A DNA stretch of 64,000 nucleotides, taken from assembly GCA_019639155.1 (NCBI GenBank), contig JAHBSJ010000006.1:1-64000 (forward strand), given 5' to 3'. Shown one piece after another: positions 1-9,231 of this stretch (positions are counted from its first letter, which is position 1; the number at the start of each line of letters is the position of its first letter). Below the pieces are notes generated by a model. That model was not told the DNA's origin, ran no database searches, and was given only the letters and a program-made list of their open reading frames with translations. This DNA comes from Acidobacteriota bacterium (lineage in GTDB: Bacteria; Acidobacteriota; Blastocatellia; Pyrinomonadales; Pyrinomonadaceae). Made by a program: the position numbers and the translations under genes.

Positions 1-42
1 TGTCCTGATGGTTTGACTGTGGAAAGCCCCATTAAACGATAA
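1..42 (+). CDS. C-terminal end of an upstream gene (partial, possible RHS tip)
   Basis: Frame 1 is open from the window edge and ends in TAA at 40-42, coding for ...CPDGLTVESPIKR. The other two forward frames hit stops within the first few codons. The gap to the next start codon is 20 bp, close to the spacing seen between RHS tips and their partner genes further right. I infer that this is the end of another displaced RHS tip, but only 13 residues are visible and no motif can be read. Confidence 0.3.
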   Translation, partial: CPDGLTVESPIKR

Positions 43-62
43 ACCAAAGGAACCATTTTATT

Positions 63-710
63 ATGACTAGATCCATGTCAGTCTTTTTAGTTCTTACCGT
101 GCCGTTTTTGTTCTTCGGTTGTTCAGATTATCGAGAAATAATAGGTCGCCATCCAGGGGACTTAGGCAACAATCGTACACAAAATATCTCTAGCCCGACC
201 CAATCCCTAACCAATTTGGAATGGCGAAATGCGGTGTTCATGACAATAAGGACCGGAACCGATACGCGAACAAAGGTTTTGAGCGTCCTAGGCAAGCCCA
301 TTTGGACGGGAACGCCGTTCGATGAATCAGGAGAGGCCGGTGTCGAAAAATATTTGAGAGATGAGTTCACAATTGACGACGAGTTGTTTACGAAAGTTGC
401 TGTTGTTTCATTTAAGGATAACGGTCGGGTGGACTATATTGAGGCCTCAGTTCCCAATTTGCCCTTCGATAAGGTGTTCGATAGTTTTGGACGAGACTTT
501 CATCGAAAATTATTGAGCATTGACCGCTGCGACCCACACGACCCCAAATCTGAAATATATATTGAAGCAGATGAGGAGCATGGAGGCGTTTATTATCTTT
601 ACCCGAATCTTGGAATAATTGTCCCTATGTCATATGACGACACGGTGAATACGGTGTTATTTGTTTCGGAATCATTCGCATCAGGTATGTTCAAATGCAA
701 AGGGAACTAG
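63..710 (+). CDS. Putative lipoprotein, candidate partner of an upstream RHS tip
   Basis: A 215-residue protein with an N-terminal signal (MTRSMSVFLVLTVPFLFFGC) whose FFGC box suggests lipidation at Cys20. The rest is soluble; no known domain was recognised. It contains the phrase TRTKVLSVLGKPIWTGTPF, which resembles the small outer-membrane SmpA/BamE-like fold ('G.s..eV...lG.P') only weakly. It is AT-richer than the RHS sequence that begins right after its stop codon (about 711). The arrangement tip - small gene - next RHS fragment repeats five more times to the right, so by position it is a candidate immunity protein for the tip ending at 42. Function unproven. Confidence 0.6.
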   Translation: MTRSMSVFLVLTVPFLFFGCSDYREIIGRHPGDLGNNRTQNISSPTQSLTNLEWRNAVFMTIRTGTDTRTKVLSVLGKPIWTGTPFDESGEAGVEKYLRDEFTIDDELFTKVAVVSFKDNGRVDYIEASVPNLPFDKVFDSFGRDFHRKLLSIDRCDPHDPKSEIYIEADEEHGGVYYLYPNLGIIVPMSYDDTVNTVLFVSESFASGMFKCKGN

Positions 711-3219
711 CGATCAGGTGACGTTGTCGCGGCAGTATGCGGGGACGGCCCTCTCTGAGACGTATCAGGACACGACGGCGAGTTATGACGGGCACGGGCG
801 GACTATCGGGCAGAAACTGCCTCAGCAGGACAGTCCCGGGACGGTGTTCACGTATAACCCTGATGGCAGCGTGCTGACGCGGACGGATGCCCGCGGGGTT
901 GTGACGAATTATGCGTATAACAACCGAGGGCTGGTGACGGGCATCACATGGGATGTGGGATCGACCGGTGTTACAGGAACAGCCGCTGTCGGGTTCGATT
1001 ACGACAACCTCGGCAACCGCACAGAGATGACCGACGGTTTGGGGACGCAGGCTTACGAATACGACGAGCTTTCGCGGCTGACGGCGGAGACGCGTTCGTT
1101 CACGGACACTCTGGCAAACGCTCCTCTGCCTGACAACAGCTTTCGCCTCGAATACACATACCACCTCGCCGGCCAGCTAAAGTCGCTCAAAGAACCATTT
1201 GGAGTAACGGTCAATTACGCCCTGGACAAATCGGGCAGGTTGTCGGGCGTTTCGCCGTCTTCACCGATTGGAGACATAAACACGTTCATCTCAAACACAC
1301 AGTACAGGGCGTTCGGCGGACTTAAGCATCTTGAATACGGCAACGGCGTTGAGATGAATACCGAATTCAACAATCGCCTGCGTCCCGATACGTTTACGCT
1401 TGCGACATCGACGGTCGATGTTATGGAAAAAACCTATCAGTATTATCCCGACGGAAAACTCAAGCACGTCGATGATGCACTGAACTGGCGTTTTGACCGT
1501 CTGAACACCTACGATCATGTCGGACGCATCAAGATGGCCAAATCGAGCAGCGAGGCGAACGGCACGGAGATCACCAACGGTTGGGAACAGACACAGAATC
1601 TTCCATACAGACAGGAATATACATATGACGCCTTCGACCAGATGACGCAGAGGTACAATCTCCAATGGGGAGGCGCAAATACGGACGCCAGCTACACATA
1701 CGCGAATGGGCGCGTGACAAATTCCTTTTGGACGCATGACGCGGACGGCCGCGTGACTCACAGCATGTGGCCCGATGGACCCAGCGATCATGAATACGAC
1801 GCTGGCGGCCAAATGGTGTTCAAGCATGACATTATCGAGTATGACATCTACGAGAGAAAGCTTTGGCGGCATTACAGCGGCGACGGGCGTGAATTGAAAC
1901 GCGAACCCGACAGGTGCTCGATCCCCGAGGGCGATCCTCCGCCGGAGGAATGCGAGTGGGAAGATGACCCGACCGACACGATGTATTTCATACGCTCGAC
2001 GGTGATGGGCGGCGAGGTTGTAGCTGAAGCCAACTGGACCGGTGACAAGGGCAAGCGGATGGTGCTGGTCGGGGGCGAGGTAATTGCATATCTCACGTTC
2101 AGGCCGGGCGTTATCGACACGGTGCATTTCCGCCAGACCGATGCTTTGGGCATCAGCGAGAGGGTCACAAGATCGTCACCTGAAAACCTGTTTGGAGTAA
2201 CTATCAACGAACCGAACTACATCGACCCTCGCCACATGGAAACCGACCCGATGGGCGGAAACGTCGGCACTGTGACGAGCCACACGCCCGTCTATCTTCC
2301 CGTCAACTCGCATTTCCCGCCGATCGAGGGCGATTCGCCTGTCTATATAAACGGCCAGCAAGTTAGATTTTCGCTCGACGGCGTCGCAATGAGCAATCAG
2401 GTCGCAATGGCCTACATCAACTCGGTCGTCATTGGCGGAGCCAACGGCCTGTCGCAGATCATTATGCAGCATAATGACGCCCCCCGGCTTACAAATATCC
2501 GCCTCAAGCTTTCTGATTCGAACACATGGGAAAACTGGGGAAGCAACTTCCCAGGTGCCTTAGACCGAGCCTTTGCAAACTGGGGCATCCATCAAATGCG
2601 AGCGACTTATATCCCGAGAGTTTCGTGGGCCGGCGTGAGCTGGGTCCCGCAGCAGCAGACGCCGCGCGGCCCGTCGGAGCCCGAACAGCAATCACCGCCG
2701 CGCGACCCGTGTGCCGGGAAAAAGGGCAGGCTCAATTACGATTCCTTACGAAAGTCACCTGACCAGAATGGAAACTGGACGGCTAGAGGTCACATTACCA
2801 CTAACCATATAGATACAGATGAGACTGAGCCAGATAAAAGCAAGTATCGCTCTTCGTTTGTTCCGGCATCACGGATGTTTAATTACGTAACGGCGATTAA
2901 CCAAGTCACCTTTCAGATGGCAACCGGGTATCGAAGTAACAATAACACGATAATTTACATATATTCGATACCTGAAACACCCACTAGGCCGATTAGACTC
3001 CAGTTAATGATTGGGACGGTTGGCACCAAGGGCCCATATGCTAACAAATGGACGAATACCAACACATTAGTGTTGGCTAGCGACTGTAAAACAGTTATTT
3101 CTTCATATCCAGGCTTGCCGCTTGGCGTTTTAGATGACAACGGTGTTATTACGGGAACTCCTGTTTGGGCAGATTTCGTACCAAACGTCGAAATTGATTT
3201 GTTTCCAGATTGGCCGTAA
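661..3219 (+). CDS. 5'-truncated RHS-repeat protein with a nuclease-like tip (fragment A)
   Basis: The open frame begins inside the preceding lipoprotein gene (TTG at 661), but RHS similarity starts only near 711, so the true 5' part is missing and no convincing ribosome site precedes it. YD/RHS repeats (FTYNPDGSVLTRTDARGVVTNYAYN; YDNLGNRTEMTD) fill residues about 20-400, and the RHS core (RSTVMGGEVVAEAN) lies near residue 445. A divergent tip follows from about residue 680. The tip carries GHITTNHI at about residue 710 followed by DKSKYRSSF, a pattern like the G-H-x3-H...K-S-x-[FY] signature of several RNase-type polymorphic toxins. Nucleotides 711-1190 are about 95% identical by eye to 6672-7150. 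Expression as an independent protein is doubtful; it is best read as a displaced orphan tip. Confidence 0.7.
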   Translation: MFRNHSHQVCSNAKGTSDQVTLSRQYAGTALSETYQDTTASYDGHGRTIGQKLPQQDSPGTVFTYNPDGSVLTRTDARGVVTNYAYNNRGLVTGITWDVGSTGVTGTAAVGFDYDNLGNRTEMTDGLGTQAYEYDELSRLTAETRSFTDTLANAPLPDNSFRLEYTYHLAGQLKSLKEPFGVTVNYALDKSGRLSGVSPSSPIGDINTFISNTQYRAFGGLKHLEYGNGVEMNTEFNNRLRPDTFTLATSTVDVMEKTYQYYPDGKLKHVDDALNWRFDRLNTYDHVGRIKMAKSSSEANGTEITNGWEQTQNLPYRQEYTYDAFDQMTQRYNLQWGGANTDASYTYANGRVTNSFWTHDADGRVTHSMWPDGPSDHEYDAGGQMVFKHDIIEYDIYERKLWRHYSGDGRELKREPDRCSIPEGDPPPEECEWEDDPTDTMYFIRSTVMGGEVVAEANWTGDKGKRMVLVGGEVIAYLTFRPGVIDTVHFRQTDALGISERVTRSSPENLFGVTINEPNYIDPRHMETDPMGGNVGTVTSHTPVYLPVNSHFPPIEGDSPVYINGQQVRFSLDGVAMSNQVAMAYINSVVIGGANGLSQIIMQHNDAPRLTNIRLKLSDSNTWENWGSNFPGALDRAFANWGIHQMRATYIPRVSWAGVSWVPQQQTPRGPSEPEQQSPPRDPCAGKKGRLNYDSLRKSPDQNGNWTARGHITTNHIDTDETEPDKSKYRSSFVPASRMFNYVTAINQVTFQMATGYRSNNNTIIYIYSIPETPTRPIRLQLMIGTVGTKGPYANKWTNTNTLVLASDCKTVISSYPGLPLGVLDDNGVITGTPVWADFVPNVEIDLFPDWP
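711..1190 (+). repeat. RHS core duplicate 1, copy a
   Basis: Direct repeat of 6672-7150, about 95% identical by eye. Similarity starts at GCGATCAGGTGAC and stops at AAGTCGCT, after which the two proteins diverge. Such segments are substrates for homologous recombination that displaces or exchanges tips. Confidence 0.85.
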
Positions 3220-3227
3220 CTGTGAGA

Positions 3228-3710
3228 ATGCAACCAATATATATCCTAGATGAAAGGACTTTTGTACTGGAGGGTCGTAAGCTGCCGTATAGTTGTTACC
3301 TCATTGACAGCCCGTCGTTCGTGGGAGATTCAACCGAGGAGACTTTCAAAATTCTACTCTCCCGCTGGGCTATTGCTCTGAGCCGTAATAGGGAGGATGG
3401 CCAACGTTTGTTTTTTCCGTTTCTACCCGACGATGAATGGACAACCGCTCTGAAGGGGGTAATTGACGGTGACTCTTTGAAACTTTCGCTCGTAACCCTT
3501 GGGATTCCAGGGTACGGAATCAATTTCGAGAAAGTTGAAGATTTTATAGTTTCACCTATTGGGCTTTTTTCAAACTCAAACTATTCGGTGCAGATATTTG
3601 AAGGGGAGGAAACAGTTTCCTTAGACTTGTCGGTGAAAACGGAAGAATTCATTGAGGAATTGAAAAATGCTCGAATTAAGAGTTGCGATCGTCGGAACGA
3701 AGAACCGTAG
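3228..3710 (+). CDS. Small cytosolic protein, candidate immunity to tip A
   Basis: About 160 residues beginning MQPIYILDERTFVLEG, with no signal peptide or membrane segment. The ATG at 3228 lies 8 bp after the tip stop; in-frame TTG (3210) and GTG (3222) are alternatives. The composition is acidic and hydrophobic (EEFIEELKNARIKS near the end). I do not recognise the family. Its place directly behind a candidate nuclease tip, and its cytosolic character, fit an intracellular immunity protein, which is an inference from position. The 3' end overlaps the open frame of RHS fragment B, so fragment B begins abruptly after it. Confidence 0.6.
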   Translation: MQPIYILDERTFVLEGRKLPYSCYLIDSPSFVGDSTEETFKILLSRWAIALSRNREDGQRLFFPFLPDDEWTTALKGVIDGDSLKLSLVTLGIPGYGINFEKVEDFIVSPIGLFSNSNYSVQIFEGEETVSLDLSVKTEEFIEELKNARIKSCDRRNEEP

Positions 3711-5091
3711 ACATAACGTCGATCGTGCATGGAAACGTCCGATATTCTGTCAGAAGTTGAAAAGAAGGCTGCAGAAGGACTATCTTCCGCTAGAGGAAAG
3801 CTGGGGGTATCATTGGGTTGACAGACCGTTGCAGTACTATGTTCGTTCGACGGTGTTGGGAGGGGCTGTATTGAGCGAGGTCAATCATACAGGCAAAAAG
3901 CTGAAGACCTATGTAAATGCGGGCGGACAGACAATAGCGTGGCAGGCTCTGGTTCATCCCGAACAAGGCTCGCCGGTCGAGATGTTGATGTTCGAGCACT
4001 ACGATCCCGCAGGCATGAGCCGTCGAATGACCATCGAGAACGGCAACGCGACAAGCATGGAGGGCCTCGAGAGCGACGCGGCGGAATTTGACCCTGCGGG
4101 CCAGAGCATCGGGCTCTGGGACCTATATCCCGAACTCCCGCCACCCTTCCCCGGCGAAGGCTGCATCGGCTGCGGCTCGAATGGCATCATTGGGATCGAT
4201 GATAACAGTTATATTTACGCAAACGGGGTCAGGTTAAAGTGCACAGATACGCAGTCGGGCCAGACAATGTCGTGTCAGAACCTTTTGTCGTTAAAGGCGG
4301 CCCAGGGCGACATGGACTATCACGTAGGCGTCGATCAACGAATACTCAATCATTTTGGAATGTTAAGGATACCGTCCCTACCAAATGACAGGATCAGAAT
4401 TGATTATGGATTTCTTCCAAAGAGCTCAAGTCCGGGAATTGATTCGAGCGAAGTAAACGAATCACGAAATATGCGACATTTTCGCGAGGCTGTCCAAGCC
4501 GTTAGGGATATTCTAAACCAAAACGGCGGCGATAACCCCTGTGCGAACTTTTTTGGCGGCGCAGGTTTAGACGCTCTCGAGAACATTGTCAGCGAGGTTA
4601 CTGAGAGCTCATTTGTAGATTTGTCGAGTAACTCTCTGGGGATACAAATGCGGATTCCAACCCAGGCGAGTCGGGAATTTGTTGCAATTCCCAGTCCTGC
4701 GGTTTCTTTGCAAAACCTTGACGGTTCAACTATCCCAATTCCAGCCCGGCACACTGCAGTTTCACCCACCAGCGATAATCGGCGTCTCCCCGTTTTAATC
4801 AATACACGCGGTCCTTTCATTAGTCGTTTTGCTTCAAGAATCGGCGGCTATGCCCCCGGTAGACTGAGGTCAAGATCTCTTCAGTTGCTGCACGAAATTG
4901 GCCATCTAACAATTACGGCGACATCCGCAGCTTTGAGAACTTTGAGAGATCAAAATGCCGTCAGAGTTTATTGGCAGCTTGGATTAACGCATAAATTGCC
5001 ATTAGACGGCAATGATGCGCGTTTGAGTGAGACGAATACGACGGCGATCTTAGAGGCGTGCCGAGGACAGATTGACCAGTTGGACGATTGA
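3667..5091 (+). CDS. 5'-truncated RHS core with HEIGH zincin-like tip (fragment B)
   Basis: RHS similarity starts near 3760 (RRLQKDYLPLEE...WVDRPLQYYVRSTVLGG) and runs through the core (FEHYDPAGMSRRMT; SDAAEFDPAGQSIG) to the Cys-rich hinge GEGCIGCGSNGIIGIDDNS, matching residues about 455-600 of the long RHS copy at 6488-9199. The unique tip follows from about residue 190. Near its C terminus it has LLHEIGHLT (His409, Glu410, His413), a zinc-metallopeptidase HExxH motif; the late SETNTTAILEAC could supply a Glu ligand. The first 30 residues come from the preceding gene's other frame, so no native start is evident. Predicted role: toxic protease tip of a displaced RHS module. Confidence 0.65.
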   Translation: MLELRVAIVGTKNRRHNVDRAWKRPIFCQKLKRRLQKDYLPLEESWGYHWVDRPLQYYVRSTVLGGAVLSEVNHTGKKLKTYVNAGGQTIAWQALVHPEQGSPVEMLMFEHYDPAGMSRRMTIENGNATSMEGLESDAAEFDPAGQSIGLWDLYPELPPPFPGEGCIGCGSNGIIGIDDNSYIYANGVRLKCTDTQSGQTMSCQNLLSLKAAQGDMDYHVGVDQRILNHFGMLRIPSLPNDRIRIDYGFLPKSSSPGIDSSEVNESRNMRHFREAVQAVRDILNQNGGDNPCANFFGGAGLDALENIVSEVTESSFVDLSSNSLGIQMRIPTQASREFVAIPSPAVSLQNLDGSTIPIPARHTAVSPTSDNRRLPVLINTRGPFISRFASRIGGYAPGRLRSRSLQLLHEIGHLTITATSAALRTLRDQNAVRVYWQLGLTHKLPLDGNDARLSETNTTAILEACRGQIDQLDD

Positions 5092-5094
5092 GAA

Positions 5095-5835
5095 ATGATG
5101 AGACAAACATATTTTATCTTTCGGTCATTTTTTGTGGGCGTAGCTTTGGTTTTAATATTGTCGATTAGCACCCCAACACAGAACAGGATTACCGTGGCTG
5201 GAACGGTTGTTGATGATAGCGGCAAACCCGTGAAAGGGGCTACTATCTTCTTCTATCAAGACGCATCCGAATGCAATGGCTGCCACGATCAGGTGTTTCC
5301 TTTATCGTGGAGCGGAAACGACGGCGAATTCTTTCTCGATGACAGAGTATCAACTCGACTCGGCTGGCTTTACATTTTCGCTCCGTTCTCCAGTACAGAG
5401 CACTGGCCGTTAGCGGAATCTGTTATCGAATTAAAGTTAAGACGATTTCCGGAGTTCAGGGGGATTCCTGTAAAAAGCCAAGGATCAGAAGGAGCGATCG
5501 ATTTAGGCATGGTAAAGGCCAACATCGTCAATGTTCCATTCTCGATTGATCTTCGTAAGCTATTCAAAAGTAACAAGGATGGGCTTGAAGAATTATCTTC
5601 CTTCAAGATTAGCGTACGCTACAAAGGTGTGACTGTTTGGGACAAGCTGATGATTGATGCGAGATTTATTAAAAGGGATATCGGAGAAGTTAAACTTGCT
5701 TTACCGGTCGGTAAGTGGAAGCTGGACTTCTGGGCGTCCGATTTGCGGCATAATCGGAAGCCGATTAAAAGGTCCATCGTTGCAAACCTCCACTTGGGAA
5801 CAGCGGATATTCATTATCCAAAGCCACTCAATTAG
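5095..5835 (+). CDS. Secreted protein with carboxypeptidase-regulatory-like domain, candidate partner of tip B
   Basis: A 246-residue protein starting 3 bp after the tip B stop codon (alternative ATG at 5098). It has an N-terminal hydrophobic segment (YFIFRSFFVGVALVLILSIS) typical of a signal peptide. The next part reads AGTVVDDSGKPVKGATIFFY, the hallmark of a carboxypeptidase-regulatory-like/CNA-B beta-sandwich, followed by a CNGC pair. The tight spacing implies co-translation with the HEIGH tip. By position it is a candidate immunity protein acting outside the cytoplasm; alternatively it could be an inhibitor-like domain or an unrelated cargo gene. Confidence 0.6.
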   Translation: MMRQTYFIFRSFFVGVALVLILSISTPTQNRITVAGTVVDDSGKPVKGATIFFYQDASECNGCHDQVFPLSWSGNDGEFFLDDRVSTRLGWLYIFAPFSSTEHWPLAESVIELKLRRFPEFRGIPVKSQGSEGAIDLGMVKANIVNVPFSIDLRKLFKSNKDGLEELSSFKISVRYKGVTVWDKLMIDARFIKRDIGEVKLALPVGKWKLDFWASDLRHNRKPIKRSIVANLHLGTADIHYPKPLN

Positions 5836-5892
5836 TCTTTGAATAAGACTTGGGCCACGTCTGTGATACTGCGATAGGTTCTACGGAAAGAA

Positions 5893-6540
5893 TTGGTGCC
5901 AGGCGTACGATCCTTGCGATTCTCGATAAAATACCGCTACGACATCGGGGCGAATGTCGAGGCGGTGAGTCCGGCACCGGCGGGCAATTCGCATGGGAAA
6001 ACGACGAAACGCATATTCGATAGCATCGGCAGGGTTGAGAAAGAGTCGGTCTTTGTGCATACGACGGAGAAGAGCTATGTGCGTTACGAGTATCCGACGA
6101 GCGGGATATATTCGAAGGTCTTCGCAACGATCATCGACACGAACGCCAACGGCCCGGACACCGCAGACGAAGTGCTTTCGGAGACCTGGACGGATGGTGC
6201 GGGGCGTTTGAGGTTTTCGCGTGTGCCGCATACTTTTGACGGATACGGGCAGACGGCGACGTGGGCGGCGACGGTGACGGAGTATGACAGGCTTGGCCGA
6301 GTGAGCCGTCAGAGCGTGCCGACGGAGGTCAACTCGAGTTTTGAGCCGACGGGCGACGACCTGACACGCGGGTGGCTGTGGAGCCGGCAGGAATACGACT
6401 GGATGGGGCGTGTTGTAAAGAGCATCCCGACGGATTCCAACGGCACGGACGGCAAAGAGACACTGATCTCCTACGAAGGCTGCGGCTGTGCGGGCGGTCT
6501 GGTTACGACGGTTCAAGGGCCCGCTGGTGCCGAGGGATGA
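5893..6540 (+). pseudogene. Upstream part of frameshifted RHS-repeat gene
   Basis: A 215-codon open frame of YD/RHS repeats (KTTKRIFDSIGRVEKESVF; TVTEYDRLGRVSRQS; RQEYDWMGRVVKSIP). It enters abruptly near 5895, without a start region, and ends at a premature TGA (6538-6540). The continuation lies in the +1 frame: removing one C from the CCC at 6520-6522 restores ...TTVQGPLVPRDDDPQTNARRK... into the next open frame. So this piece and 6488-9199 are one gene broken by a single-base insertion in a GGGCCC run. The change could be real decay, a switching site, or a base-calling error. Confidence 0.75.
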
Positions 6541-9199
6541 TGATCCGCAGACGAATGCGCGTCGAAAGCAGAAGAGCTACGAGGACATATTGGGCCGTGC
6601 TTTCAAGGCAGAGACGTATGAATGGGACGGGACGACGGTTTATTCGACGGTTGTCAATACATACAATGGCCGCGATCAGGTGACTCTGTTGCGGCAGTAT
6701 GCGGGGACGGCCCTCTCAGAGACGTATCAGGACACGACGGCGAGTTATGACGGGCATGGGCGGACGGTTGGGCAGAAACTGCCTCAGCAGGACAGTCCCG
6801 GGACGGTGTTCACATACAATCCGGACGGGAGCGTGCTGACGCGGACGGATGCCCGCGGGGTTGTGACGAATTATGCGTATAACAACCGAGGGCTGGTGAC
6901 GGGCATCACATGGGATGTGGGATCGACAGGTGTTACGGAAACAGCCGCTGTCGGGTTTGATTACGACAACCTCGGCAACCGCATAGAGATGACCGACGGT
7001 TTGGGGACACAGACTTACGAATACGACGAGCTTTCGCGGCTGACGGCGGAGACGCGTTCGTTCACGGACACGCTTGTAAACGCCCCTCTGCCTGACAACA
7101 GCTTTCGCCTCGAATACACATACCACCTCGCCGGCCAACTAAAGTCGCTGAAAGACCCCTACGGCCAGCAGATCAACTATGGCCATGACAGGGCCGGAAA
7201 GATGTTCTCTGTTTGGGGTTCGACCTCGTTCGCAGGCATATCGACGTATCTCGGCGCGGTCAATTACAGAGCGTGGGGCGGTATCAGGTCGATAACCTAT
7301 GGCAACGGGAACACACAGACGACGACGTTTGACGAGGCTCTGCGGCCGTCGGATTTTGTCTTGGAGAAAGACAGCACTGCGAAGATGGACAAAAGCTACG
7401 AATACTACACCGACGGGCGTTTGCGTTATACCGAAGACAACCTGAACCCTGTCTTTGACCGTCTGCAGCGATACGAACATCAGGGGCGGCTTGCGGCGGC
7501 ATTTTCGGGCCTCGAAGCCCGCGGCGGCACCGTCAGCGACCCCCAAGATCAAAAAACACAGCTTCCCTATCGCCAGACCTACGGTTTCAACGCCTTTGAC
7601 AACCTCACCTCCCGCACAAACCTCAACTGGGGTACGGATAATTGGGCCGGAGTGAGTTTCAACCAAAGTTTGGCCCACCTGAATAACAGGATCACCGAAT
7701 CCGGTTACCAATATGACGCAGACGGACGGAATACCGTTAGCGTGGATTCGGAAGAGGTCGTCTCGACGTTCGATGCAGCCGGCTATCTGGTCAGGATTCA
7801 AAAGTCATATACTCAGGCTGTTCCGAATCCGAATGACGACCTTTTCAGATATTTGGACGGAAACGGGCGTGAGGGCAAGCGTCTGCAAAAGGATTGGATC
7901 GAACCGGAGCCCGAAAGCAATTATCAATGGGTGGATCGCCCGCTTCGATTTTATATCCGCTCGACCGTTATGGGCGGCGAGGTCATAAGCGAGGCGAACG
8001 AGACCGGCCAGAAGCTAAAGACCATTGTCTATGCGGGCGGTGAGGCCATAGCTTGGCAGACATTTGACGAATACGGAGCAACCGTCGTATTCGAACATTA
8101 CGACGCTTCACGGATGACGCGCAGAATGACCAAACCCGATGGATCGACCGTGCTTGGCACTGGAATAGAAACATCTGCCGCTGAATTCGATGCGTTGGGC
8201 CAGAGCATAGGTATCGAGAATCCATATCCGTCAATGACGCCCGGCGGCGGCGAGGGGTGCATCGGCTGCGGCTCGTCGGGCATCTTCGGTATCGACGACA
8301 ACAGCACGATTTATGTGAACGGCCAGCGACTTTCCATGACGCTTGACGGTGCCCGCATCAGCTACAGCTCGGGCATGAGCCTGCTCTACGTCGGAGCCTC
8401 CGCCGTCTGCCCAAACAACGACTGCGGGCCTAAATCTGTGACGGATGGTAACGGAAACAGGCGCTGGGCCTTCTTCCGTGCGGGAGCAGACGGAAGTGTG
8501 GGCTATTACGGCCTAGTTTCAAGACGTATAACTGATTGGGTTCAAATTGGGAATAGGGTCATCGCTGAACCTGGGGAAGAGGAAATCGAAGGCGGCGAAC
8601 TTGAAACAGAGACGTTTTCATTTGAAAGAGAGATTTGGGAGTACGTCGGTACAGCGTTCAGGCAGTCTGTCACCTTAACCCCATATCACGAATGGACCCG
8701 GAAACCCGTTGGTGGCGGTAGTGACGGCACTGATTTCGTTGCAGTTTCACTGATGCCAGATGATCCCAATGGATCATTCTGTACGCGCCTCTTGAAGAGA
8801 ATAAATAATATCCGGGCAAACATCGGAAGACGTATTACAGACTTATTGACTAATCCTCAGAACCTACCGGATTTGCCGCCGTTTCCGGGTGCTCCCGCGA
8901 AAACAAATCGGCTCGATCATGGCGGCCTTATAAACAATGACATGAACAGAATAAGAGAGCTAAGGGAGATGTACCGAAATAGATGTGGGGGTGATCCGCC
9001 GCCTGGCGGCAGTGGTCCGGCCTACATACCCATGCCTCGACCAGTGCGTCCGACCGTGCCCGGAGGTGTTAGGCCAAGAGTACCCACAGTTCCTTTGCCA
9101 AGCATACCGGTAAGACCCGGCGTGCCATTCATTGTCCATCCGCCGCTGCTGCACTGTATATTGACTCCAGGAGCCTGTCAGCCTCCAATAGTGGCGTAA
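6488..9199 (+). CDS. RHS-repeat protein with proline-rich tip (longest copy in the window)
   Basis: A 903-codon frame that is the downstream part of the gene starting near 5893. It has many YD repeats up to residue about 440, the RHS core (RSTVMGGEVISEANETGQK; FEHYDASRMTRRMT), and then the hinge GEGCIGCGSSGIFGIDDNSTIYVNGQRL near residues 590-620. The tip includes a helical segment (RLDHGGLINNDMNRIRELRE) of a kind common before RHS C termini, and ends in a Pro-rich tail (PMPRPVRPTVPGGVRPRVP) with two cysteines. No catalytic motif was recognised in the tip. It lacks any N-terminal export or encapsulation region, so it too is a 5'-truncated copy. Confidence 0.75.
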   Translation: MRAVWLRRFKGPLVPRDDDPQTNARRKQKSYEDILGRAFKAETYEWDGTTVYSTVVNTYNGRDQVTLLRQYAGTALSETYQDTTASYDGHGRTVGQKLPQQDSPGTVFTYNPDGSVLTRTDARGVVTNYAYNNRGLVTGITWDVGSTGVTETAAVGFDYDNLGNRIEMTDGLGTQTYEYDELSRLTAETRSFTDTLVNAPLPDNSFRLEYTYHLAGQLKSLKDPYGQQINYGHDRAGKMFSVWGSTSFAGISTYLGAVNYRAWGGIRSITYGNGNTQTTTFDEALRPSDFVLEKDSTAKMDKSYEYYTDGRLRYTEDNLNPVFDRLQRYEHQGRLAAAFSGLEARGGTVSDPQDQKTQLPYRQTYGFNAFDNLTSRTNLNWGTDNWAGVSFNQSLAHLNNRITESGYQYDADGRNTVSVDSEEVVSTFDAAGYLVRIQKSYTQAVPNPNDDLFRYLDGNGREGKRLQKDWIEPEPESNYQWVDRPLRFYIRSTVMGGEVISEANETGQKLKTIVYAGGEAIAWQTFDEYGATVVFEHYDASRMTRRMTKPDGSTVLGTGIETSAAEFDALGQSIGIENPYPSMTPGGGEGCIGCGSSGIFGIDDNSTIYVNGQRLSMTLDGARISYSSGMSLLYVGASAVCPNNDCGPKSVTDGNGNRRWAFFRAGADGSVGYYGLVSRRITDWVQIGNRVIAEPGEEEIEGGELETETFSFEREIWEYVGTAFRQSVTLTPYHEWTRKPVGGGSDGTDFVAVSLMPDDPNGSFCTRLLKRINNIRANIGRRITDLLTNPQNLPDLPPFPGAPAKTNRLDHGGLINNDMNRIRELREMYRNRCGGDPPPGGSGPAYIPMPRPVRPTVPGGVRPRVPTVPLPSIPVRPGVPFIVHPPLLHCILTPGACQPPIVA
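6672..7150 (+). repeat. RHS core duplicate 1, copy b
   Basis: Partner of 711-1190. The two copies share reading frame and direction, 6 kb apart, so recombination between them would delete fragments A and B with their partner genes. Confidence 0.85.
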
Positions 9200-9231
9200 G
9201 AATTTGACGAGAATTGTCTCAAGGAATGAGT

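Noticed and set aside
1291..2127. 278-codon minus-strand frame opposite RHS fragment A
   Set aside because: A shadow of the RHS coding frame; the same is true for 691-1164, 6716-7138 and 7139-7801.
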